Both the position numbers and the translations under genes were made by a program. Shown here piece by piece: positions 4,590 to 9,852 of a stretch of DNA of 9,852 nucleotides (position 1 is the first letter of the stretch; each line of letters starts with the position of its first letter). Under the pieces are notes generated by a model. That model saw only the letters and a list, made by a program, of their open reading frames with translations. It ran no database searches and was not told where the DNA came from. The DNA comes from a bacterium UBA7470. GTDB lineage: Bacteria; Pseudomonadota; Gammaproteobacteria; Burkholderiales; Burkholderiaceae_C. Location: positions 263 through 10,114 of the forward strand of contig DLPA01000116.1 of assembly GCA_002479815.1 (NCBI GenBank), given 5' to 3'.

Positions 4590-7565
4590 ATGACCTCTTC
4601 AAACGCGCACTGGACGACGACAAGTGCTGATGCTCCTAAAAGCGGAACAGATGGACGGCTCACACCCCATAAAAGCCGTGTATGGCCTTTGGGCTTGGTG
4701 ATTGCTGTCGGTGTGATCATCAGCATGCTGGCGGTGGCCACCGCAATTTTGATGTTGGGGTGGAGCAGCGCACAGTCTGCGTTGTTGGACACGGCCAAGC
4801 GCACAGCCAGCGACACTGGGCAGTTGATCAATGCGCGGGCACGTGTGCTGTTGGACCCCGCGCAATCCACCATACGACAAATCGCCTTGGACCCGTTGGT
4901 CGATGCAGGTTCATTGGACGAACGCCTGAAGCGTTTGTATGTGCTTTCCGATGAATTAACCGTCAACCCTCTGATCTCTGCAATTTACGTCGGATACGAA
5001 AACGGCGAGTTTCTCCTGGTGCGCCCTTTAGACAACCCCCTCATTCGGGCGCGATTCAAAGCACCCAGTGGGGCCAACTTCATGGTGCAGGCTCGATCCC
5101 GTCAGTCAGATGGTTCTATCGTGGGTGAGTATCTTTTCTTTGACGCAGACGCTCGTTTGGAGGAGCGCCGCAACGTGCCCGAGTACACCTTCGACCCCAG
5201 AACCCGGCCTTGGTACAACGCCGCGAACGAAACCACAGAAGGTGTCTTGTCTAAACCGTATGTCTTTTTTTCGACACAGCAGGTGGGGTTGACCTTGAGC
5301 CGGTTGTCTCGCAGTGGCGGCGCGGTGGTCGGCATGGACATGGTTTTAGACGAGATCAGCGCTGCATTGGGGGCACTCAAGCTCAGTCCAGCCGCTGAAA
5401 TCGTGCTCATCAACGACAAGCAAGAGGTCTTGGCGTATCCCGATATGCAGAAAGTTTTGCAGCGTTCAGGCGACACGTTCGGATTCAAAAAGGTAGCTGA
5501 TTTCGGCAACCCGAGCTTGCAGGCGCTCGATGCAGCGAATCCTGCGCCTGGGGAGGTGCGATTCTTGGAAGTGCAAGGCAAAGAACTGTTGGGTGTTTCT
5601 GTGCCGTTTGATGTGTGGCCCGGCACCGATATGCGCTTGCTCATGACCGCTCCAATCGAGGAGTTGTTGGGCGATCTGCCGGCCAAGCGCCGCCAGATTG
5701 TATGGGCGATTGCAGGCCTCATCCTCATTCTTTTACCCTTGGGCGGCTGGGCTGGCACGCGCATAGGCCGCAGCTTAGACAGCTTGAGCGCACAGGCGGG
5801 GAAGATAGGGCGGTTTGATTTTTCGAGCAAAGGGGGAAAGGCGTCGCCGATCAAGGAGGTGAACCAACTCAATGGGGTGATGGACGACATGAGCCACACG
5901 ATCCAGAGTTTTTTGCAGTTGTCGCATCAGATGGCGGTGGAGTCGGAGGTGGACAAAATGCTCTCCAAGGTGCTGCACCAACTGGTGAACGCGACGCGGT
6001 GTACGGACGCGGCGGTGTATTTGTGGGATGGCAAGACACAGCGGATGGAGCGTGCGGCCATCGTGGGCAACGACAGCGCAAGGTTTGGAGAGGGATTTGC
6101 GTACCCCAGCGAGCGCAAGCCGCGCAGCGGGGCGAGACAAACGGAGCAAGGGGAGACGCAACTGGAGCTGGAGCTGAGGGGGCGCAACGGACAACTGCAA
6201 GGCTTATTGGCCTTGGTACACCCCTCAGGCTCGACGCATGGGGAGCCGGCGTTTGTGGACTTTGCGCGGCAACTCTCGGGCAGCTTGGCGGTGTCGATCG
6301 AGACGAGACAACTGATCGAGGCGCAGAAAAACCTGCTGGACGCGGTGATCCGACTGATGGCGGACGCGATTGATGCGAAAAGTCCCTACACGGGCGGACA
6401 CTGCGAGCGCGTACCTGAGCTGGCGACGATGATGGTCGATCGCATGAGCGCGGACAAAGAAGGGCGGTATGCGGACTTTGCGATGACGGAAGACCAGCGC
6501 TACGAGTTCTATTTGGGGGCATGGCTGCACGACTGCGGCAAAGTGACCAGCCCAGAACACATCGTGGACAAAGCGACCAAGCTGGAAGTCATCTACAACC
6601 GCATCCACGAAATCCGCACTCGTTTTGAAGTGCTGTGGCGGGACGCGGAAATCGAACACTTCAAGCGCACCGCCCAAGGCATGGACAAGGCCGAATCGCA
6701 AGCACTGCGAGACAGCCGCCAACAACAACTGAGGCAAGACTACGCCTTCGTCGCCGAATGCAACGTGGGGGGCGAATTCATGGCGGATGCGGCCATTGAG
6801 CGACTCCAACGCATCGCGCAACAGACATGGACGAGATACTTTGACGACACCCTAGGGCTGGCGTTTGAAGAAGCCAAACGGCTCAAAACCGCCCGTCCTG
6901 AAGCGCCCATCCTACCGGCGACAGAACCCCTCTTGGCAGATAGGGCCGACCACATTGTGGCGTGGGAAGGCAAAAAGCCCCCTGTCGAGAAAGGCGACCC
7001 CGCCAATATCTACGGCTTTGACATGAAGCTGCCCAAAAACAAACAAAACATGGGCGAGGTGTACAACCTGAGCATACGCAGAGGCACACTCACGGACGAA
7101 GACCGCTTCAAAATCAACGATCACATCGTCCAAACCTACATTATGCTGCGCAGCCTGCCGTGGCCGGAACAGCTCAAACGTGTGCCTGAAATTGCGGCCA
7201 CCCACCATGAAAAAATCGACGGCAAAGGCTACCCCCGTTGCTTGGGGGCACAACACCTCACCGTGGCCGACAGAATCATGGCCTTGGCGGACATCTTTGA
7301 AGCCCTCACCGCAGCGGATCGCCCTTACAAAGCGCCCAAAACCCTCACCGAATCGCTGCGCATCATGGCCTTCATGTGCAAAGACCAGCACTTAGACACC
7401 GAGCTGTACCGCTACTTCCTGCACAGCGGCCTGTGGCAGACCTATGCGGGTAAGTACATGAAGCCCGAGCAAATCGACAACGTGGACATAGCAGCCATTG
7501 AAAAACTACTGCCGCAAGCTCCCACCCCCCCAACGACCCAACCCCAACCCCAACCCCAATCCTGA
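4590..7565 (+). CDS. membrane sensor with Cache, HAMP, GAF and HD-GYP domains (cyclic di-GMP phosphodiesterase)
   Basis: A 991-residue inner-membrane signalling protein. Order: TM1 (about 31-57), periplasmic double Cache sensor with the hallmark FDPRTRPWY at 201-209, TM2 (about 370-391), HAMP (about 390-445), GAF (about 448-580), HD-GYP (about 585-950) and a Pro/Gln-rich tail. The HD-GYP metal ligands are visible: H604 (GGHCERV), H647/D648 (HDCGK), H845, H872/H873 in HHEKIDGKGYP, and D901 (ADIFEALT). Asp595 stands where most members have Glu. About 224 residues separate the HD and HHE motifs, against about 60 in ordinary members, so about 160 residues (roughly 667-833) are inserted. HD-GYP proteins cleave cyclic di-GMP, relieving biofilm or sessile signalling. 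The ribosome binding site is weak (AGGA 13 bases off). It lies 108 bp after the small exported protein and 10 bp before the binding protein. The ligand is unknown. Confidence 0.92.
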   Translation: MTSSNAHWTTTSADAPKSGTDGRLTPHKSRVWPLGLVIAVGVIISMLAVATAILMLGWSSAQSALLDTAKRTASDTGQLINARARVLLDPAQSTIRQIALDPLVDAGSLDERLKRLYVLSDELTVNPLISAIYVGYENGEFLLVRPLDNPLIRARFKAPSGANFMVQARSRQSDGSIVGEYLFFDADARLEERRNVPEYTFDPRTRPWYNAANETTEGVLSKPYVFFSTQQVGLTLSRLSRSGGAVVGMDMVLDEISAALGALKLSPAAEIVLINDKQEVLAYPDMQKVLQRSGDTFGFKKVADFGNPSLQALDAANPAPGEVRFLEVQGKELLGVSVPFDVWPGTDMRLLMTAPIEELLGDLPAKRRQIVWAIAGLILILLPLGGWAGTRIGRSLDSLSAQAGKIGRFDFSSKGGKASPIKEVNQLNGVMDDMSHTIQSFLQLSHQMAVESEVDKMLSKVLHQLVNATRCTDAAVYLWDGKTQRMERAAIVGNDSARFGEGFAYPSERKPRSGARQTEQGETQLELELRGRNGQLQGLLALVHPSGSTHGEPAFVDFARQLSGSLAVSIETRQLIEAQKNLLDAVIRLMADAIDAKSPYTGGHCERVPELATMMVDRMSADKEGRYADFAMTEDQRYEFYLGAWLHDCGKVTSPEHIVDKATKLEVIYNRIHEIRTRFEVLWRDAEIEHFKRTAQGMDKAESQALRDSRQQQLRQDYAFVAECNVGGEFMADAAIERLQRIAQQTWTRYFDDTLGLAFEEAKRLKTARPEAPILPATEPLLADRADHIVAWEGKKPPVEKGDPANIYGFDMKLPKNKQNMGEVYNLSIRRGTLTDEDRFKINDHIVQTYIMLRSLPWPEQLKRVPEIAATHHEKIDGKGYPRCLGAQHLTVADRIMALADIFEALTAADRPYKAPKTLTESLRIMAFMCKDQHLDTELYRYFLHSGLWQTYAGKYMKPEQIDNVDIAAIEKLLPQAPTPPTTQPQPQPQS
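7537..7562. repeat. C4A2 hexamer repeat at the 3' end of the HD-GYP gene
   Basis: Three exact CCCCAA units (7542-7559) follow CCCAA (7537-7541) and run up to the stop codon, coding the Gln-Pro tail of the sensor. The minus strand has four G-runs of three or four separated by TT, a standard G-quadruplex pattern. Changes in unit number would keep the reading frame. Confidence 0.8.
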
Positions 7566-7570
7566 AGGAG
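7565..7570 (+). promoter_or_regulatory. strong ribosome binding site of the solute-binding protein
   Basis: AAGGAG lies five bases before the ATG at 7576 and starts on the last base of the sensor's TGA stop (7563-7565). This fixes the start codon and implies coupled translation of the two genes. Confidence 0.85.
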
Positions 7571-7575
7571 TCCTC

Positions 7576-8460
7576 ATGAACAAAACGATAGCGATCTGCT
7601 GCTTGGGAGTGATGAGCGTACTCAGCACCGGGGCCAGTGCCCAGCAGCAGCCGGTCCGATCCGTCTTGAGCGAAATGACACGACAAGGCGTGATCGTGCT
7701 GGGCTACTCGCCTGATGCGTTGCCCTTCTCAATGGGCGTGGGCAAGAAAACCCCAGAGGGCTACAGCATCGACTGGTGCTTGAGAATCGTCGAACACCTC
7801 AAAACCCAACTCAGGCAGCCCGAGCTGAGAGTGCTGTACAAAGAAGTGCCCCCAGATCAAATGCTGCGCACCGTCAGCACAGGCGGCGTACATCTCATGT
7901 GTGCGGCAGTCTCGGACACGGCAGACCGGCGCAAAAGCCTCAGATTCTCCGAACCCATCTTCCACACCTCGGTGCGCTTCATGGTGCGCAAAGAGGTCAA
8001 CATCACGGCGGCATCGCAACTGGCGGGCAAATCGGTGGCCGTGATTGGGCGCACCAGTGCAGAACAAGCCGTGCAAACCTACAGCGACGAGCAAAAACTC
8101 AACCTCACCGTCTCGCGCGTGGTCAGTGCGGAAGCCGCGATGGGACAACTCAGCCTCAAACACGCCCAAGCGGTCGCCAGAGACGACGTACTGCTGCTGG
8201 GCATGCGAGCCAGACAAGGCAGACCAGCGGACTTTGTGTTGTTGCCGGAAAAGCTGGGCGGTGAACCCATCGCGATTGCGCTGCCCAACGATGCGGAGCT
8301 GCAAAAGATGGTGGATCAAGCGATGGCGCTGGGGGTACGCTCGGGGGCGGCAGACCAACTCTACGACAAGTGGTTTGTCAAAGCCAACAGCCTGACGAGC
8401 GTCCCCTTGGAGCTGCCCAAGCCAGAGGCGCTGAATCAGGCATGGCAAATCTTCCGCTGA
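7576..8460 (+). CDS. periplasmic solute-binding protein, family 3 (amino-acid type)
   Basis: A 294-residue secreted binding protein of the bacterial solute-binding family 3. The signal peptide ends at about residue 23 (ASA before QQQPVRS). The two-lobed fold is shown by VIVLGYSPDALPFSMG, GYSIDWCLRIVEHL, the VPPDQMLRTVSTGGVHLMCAAVSDTADRRKSLRFSEP region (the helix and arginine that hold the ligand's carboxylate in this family), LAGKSVAVIGRTSAE in the second lobe, ARDDVLLLGM and a C-terminal DQLYDKWF. Layout resembles GltI-type glutamate/aspartate binding proteins, but the ligand cannot be named. No permease or ATPase gene adjoins it; it is coupled to the HD-GYP sensor upstream. It may deliver its ligand to the sensor's periplasmic domain or serve a transporter coded elsewhere. 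Leucine codon choice (mostly CTG/CTC) differs from the first part of the sensor gene (mostly TTG). Confidence 0.92.
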   Translation: MNKTIAICCLGVMSVLSTGASAQQQPVRSVLSEMTRQGVIVLGYSPDALPFSMGVGKKTPEGYSIDWCLRIVEHLKTQLRQPELRVLYKEVPPDQMLRTVSTGGVHLMCAAVSDTADRRKSLRFSEPIFHTSVRFMVRKEVNITAASQLAGKSVAVIGRTSAEQAVQTYSDEQKLNLTVSRVVSAEAAMGQLSLKHAQAVARDDVLLLGMRARQGRPADFVLLPEKLGGEPIAIALPNDAELQKMVDQAMALGVRSGAADQLYDKWFVKANSLTSVPLELPKPEALNQAWQIFR

Positions 8461-8491
8461 AGCAGGCGTGGGGAGTTAAGAAAAGGGAAGC

Positions 8492-8512
8492 AAAAAAAGT
8501 GAGCTGCTCACG
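8492..8512 (-). terminator. hairpin plus T-run facing left, end of the DUF1499 transcript
   Basis: The minus strand reads GTGAGCAGCTCAC then seven T, intact as in copy 1, about 200 bp past the DUF1499 stop. Confidence 0.45.
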
Positions 8513-8581
8513 CAAGTAAGACGTGGCAATCAGCCATTTTGATGCGAAAAAATAGGTCAGAAACCCTTAAAAAACAGCCCA

Positions 8582-8612
8582 AACCCCGTTTCCCAAGCCT
8601 AAGGAACGGGGT
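8582..8612. other. 9-bp hairpin at the centre of repeat copy 2
   Basis: AACCCCGTT and AACGGGGTT enclose a 13-base loop at the tip of the long palindrome. It is not followed by a T-run in either direction. Copy 1 has a different stem at the matching place (2705-2734), so a central hairpin is kept while its sequence has changed. Confidence 0.6.
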
Positions 8613-8694
8613 TGCTGCGTTCTGAAGGCCTATTTTTTGAAAATCACGGCCAAATTATTAAATAAAAATCCATTAAATACGGCAAAAATACTGC

Positions 8695-8714
8695 GTGAGC
8701 AGCTCACTTTTTTT
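8695..8714 (+). terminator. hairpin plus T-run facing right, end of the sensor operon
   Basis: GTGAGCAGCTCAC followed by seven T on the plus strand, about 235 bp past the binding-protein stop. The stem is perfect but short. It is the best candidate for ending the three-gene operon, and it abuts the DUF1499 stop codon. Confidence 0.5.
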
Positions 8715-8715
8715 A

Positions 8716-9243
8716 CTATTGTTTTTGTGGATGATCTTTTTCGTCCCAGTGCATCCATCTTTGGCGTAAGGCTTCTAAGCGGCTGCGGTTCATCCCGAAG
8801 TCTTTGCGGCCTAGGCGGCTGGCGCTGCGAAGGTCGATGTGTTGCGCTTGCGGGTTCCAGACAAATTCAAGGTCGTCCACGTACTGCATCCAGCGTGTGC
8901 GGGCTTGGGCGTACACGTAGTCGGGCTGCACGGTGATGACGGTGATGTGGTCTTGTTGTTGCAGCAGATGCACCAGTCTTTGCATGGCTTGTTCGCCTGT
9001 TTCTTGCGGTTGTGCTTGAAAGGCGGCGATGCGGGCATCGTCGCGCTGCGGGTGGTCGGGGTAGCGGTCGGCTTGGCTGCTGACGCTGTTGGGCGTGAGC
9101 GATGGCGGAGCAAGCACGCCCTTGTTTGCGCCCAAGGGGGCGCGTGGCGAGCCTGTAAAAGCCCCCCACTGCGCCGCCAACAAGACCAAACTGACCAGCG
9201 CCACCAGCGCCAAGGGGGTGGAGATCAAGATTTTTTGCAGCAT
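8716..9243 (-). CDS. DUF1499 family protein with N-terminal membrane segment
   Basis: A 175-residue protein with one hydrophobic segment at about 5-24 (ILISTPLALVALVSLVLLAA), a low-complexity linker rich in Pro and Ser, then a DUF1499 domain. Hallmarks are YVYAQARTRWMQYVDDLEFV, HIDLRSASRLGRKDFGMN and the following SRLEALRQRW. The segment may be an uncleaved anchor or a signal peptide. AAGG lies nine bases before the ATG at 9243. It begins 33 bp after the HerA-like ATPase gene on the same strand, so the two are probably co-transcribed. Its TAG stop lies in the edge of the palindromic repeat, and the last residues (HPQKQ) come from the bordering A-rich sequence. The role of DUF1499 is not established; the family match is clear. 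Confidence 0.88.
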   Translation of the reverse strand: MLQKILISTPLALVALVSLVLLAAQWGAFTGSPRAPLGANKGVLAPPSLTPNSVSSQADRYPDHPQRDDARIAAFQAQPQETGEQAMQRLVHLLQQQDHITVITVQPDYVYAQARTRWMQYVDDLEFVWNPQAQHIDLRSASRLGRKDFGMNRSRLEALRQRWMHWDEKDHPQKQ

Positions 9244-9276
9244 GGCGCGGGCCTTGAAACGCTTGCTGTGGCGTAT

Positions 9277-9852
9277 TCAGCGCCGACGGCTGCCGCCGCC
9301 CATCAAGCTGCCTAGCACGCCGCGCATGATTTCTTTGCCCACGCTGCGCAGTGCGTCTTTCGCCACGGCTTGCACGATGCCGTCTTTTTTGCCACCGCGT
9401 GGCCCCACCGAGCCGAACAGCATCTCTTTGACCTCGCCCATGAAGCCGCTTTCTTCGGCGCTTGCGCTGCCGTTTGTGCCATTTGCTCCGTTTGTGCCAT
9501 TGCCCGCAGGATTTTGTTTGTTGACTTGGGCTTGCAGCTTCTCGTAGGCCGATTCTCTGTCCACCAGTTTTTCATACACCCCTGCGACGAGCGAGTTCGC
9601 CAGCAGGGCTTGACGTTGGGCGGGGGTGATGGGGCCGATGTGTCCGGCAGGCGGCAGCACAAAGGCGCGTTCGGTCAGGCAAGGGCGGCCTTTGTCGTCC
9701 AAAAAGCTGACCAAGGCTTCGCCCACCGCCAATTCGGTGATGGCGGCTTCGATGTCCAGTCCGGGTTGTGGGCGCATGGTTTGGGCGGTGGCTTTGACCG
9801 CTTTTTGGTCTTTGGGGGTGAAGGCGCGCAGCGCGTGCTGCACGCGGTTGCC
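9277..9852 (-). CDS. HerA-like ATPase (DUF853 / YjgR type), C-terminal part (partial at right edge)
   Basis: The 191 visible residues are the C-terminal part of a helicase HerA-like ATPase of the DUF853/YjgR family; the open frame continues past base 9852 (GNRVQHALRAFT at the edge). Family features seen are RVQHALRAFTPKDQKAVKATA, ITELAVGEALVSFLDDKGRP, the V-L-PP-GHIGPITPAQR segment, YEKLVDRESAYEKLQ and the C-terminal VGKEIMRGVLGSLMGG. The Walker motifs lie outside the window. A linker near residues 120-130 of this fragment holds a repeated Gly-Thr-Asn-Gly/Ala tract, coded by an imperfect DNA repeat around 9470-9500, a likely place for length change between strains. Cellular role is poorly known; HerA relatives are DNA-translocating ATPases. 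It sits upstream of DUF1499 with a 33-bp gap. Confidence 0.93.
   Translation of the reverse strand, partial: GNRVQHALRAFTPKDQKAVKATAQTMRPQPGLDIEAAITELAVGEALVSFLDDKGRPCLTERAFVLPPAGHIGPITPAQRQALLANSLVAGVYEKLVDRESAYEKLQAQVNKQNPAGNGTNGANGTNGSASAEESGFMGEVKEMLFGSVGPRGGKKDGIVQAVAKDALRSVGKEIMRGVLGSLMGGGSRRR

Larger units (their letters stand above)
8489..8719. repeat. palindromic intergenic repeat, copy 2
   Basis: This copy fills most of the gap between the convergent binding-protein and DUF1499 genes. The terminal repeats at 8492-8514 and 8692-8714 are perfectly inverted over 23 bp, each holding GTGAGC-GCTCAC beside seven A or T. Inner paired segments follow: AAAAAATAGG (8547-8556) with its complement CCTATTTTTT (8629-8638), and AACCCCGTT (8582-8590) with AACGGGGTT (8604-8612). 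The whole element can therefore fold into one long broken hairpin. The first 28 bases are identical to those of copy 1, and spacing between the ends is also identical; the middle has diverged with many transitions. No gene is supported inside. Confidence 0.82.

Noticed and set aside
5869..6522. 217-residue minus-strand open frame
   Set aside because: It lies wholly opposite the GAF and HD-GYP coding sequence, is very rich in Pro, Ser and Arg, and matches no family; it is a product of GC-rich codon bias.
8637..8936. 99-residue plus-strand open frame crossing repeat copy 2 into DUF1499
   Set aside because: It has no ribosome binding site and its second half is antisense to a recognised gene.
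9470..9500. Repeats in the HerA-like gene as a CRISPR or regulatory array
   Set aside because: They are a short in-frame Gly-Thr-Asn-Gly linker repeat, not spaced direct repeats.

Overview
The window looks like a chromosome segment from a betaproteobacterium of the order Burkholderiales, probably Comamonadaceae. The basis is the order FmdB zinc ribbon, DUF502 membrane protein, aspS on one strand, the AspRS type, the moderately GC-rich coding sequence with AT-rich gaps, and the general protein style. No rRNA, tRNA, CRISPR array, transposase or phage gene is visible.

Layout. 1-1560 (minus) is a housekeeping cluster read as FmdB-like protein, DUF502 protein, aspS; aspS runs off the left edge. 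A 107-bp divergent promoter region separates it from a PHP-domain phosphoesterase of the RNase AM / YciV type (1668-2582, plus). A convergent lipoprotein gene of the DUF3047 family (2815-3627, minus) follows, with a palindromic repeat filling the gap. A 338-bp non-coding region (3628-3965) leads into a plus-strand operon of three genes (3966-8460): a small exported protein with a sulfite-oxidase-like fold but no cysteine; a 991-residue membrane sensor with Cache, HAMP, GAF and HD-GYP domains that should degrade cyclic di-GMP; and a periplasmic solute-binding protein with no transporter genes beside it. This operon ends against a second convergent minus-strand pair, DUF1499 (8716-9243) and the C-terminal part of a HerA-like (DUF853/YjgR) ATPase (9277-9852, entering from the right edge).

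The two strongest unexplained signals are as follows. (1) Two homologous, equal-length (about 230 bp) palindromic elements lie at 2589-2818 and 8489-8719. Each sits between a convergent gene pair, and its right end contains the TAG stop codon of the minus-strand gene. They have 23-bp terminal inverted repeats (perfect in the second copy) that are themselves small palindromes next to A/T runs, so they may act as two-way terminators, a non-autonomous mobile element, or both. (2) The three-gene operon reads like a periplasmic-ligand to cyclic di-GMP signalling module built from a pseudo-enzyme, an HD-GYP sensor with a large insertion in its catalytic domain, and an orphan binding protein. A telomere-like C4A2 repeat, with G-quadruplex potential on the other strand, sits at the junction of the last two genes.
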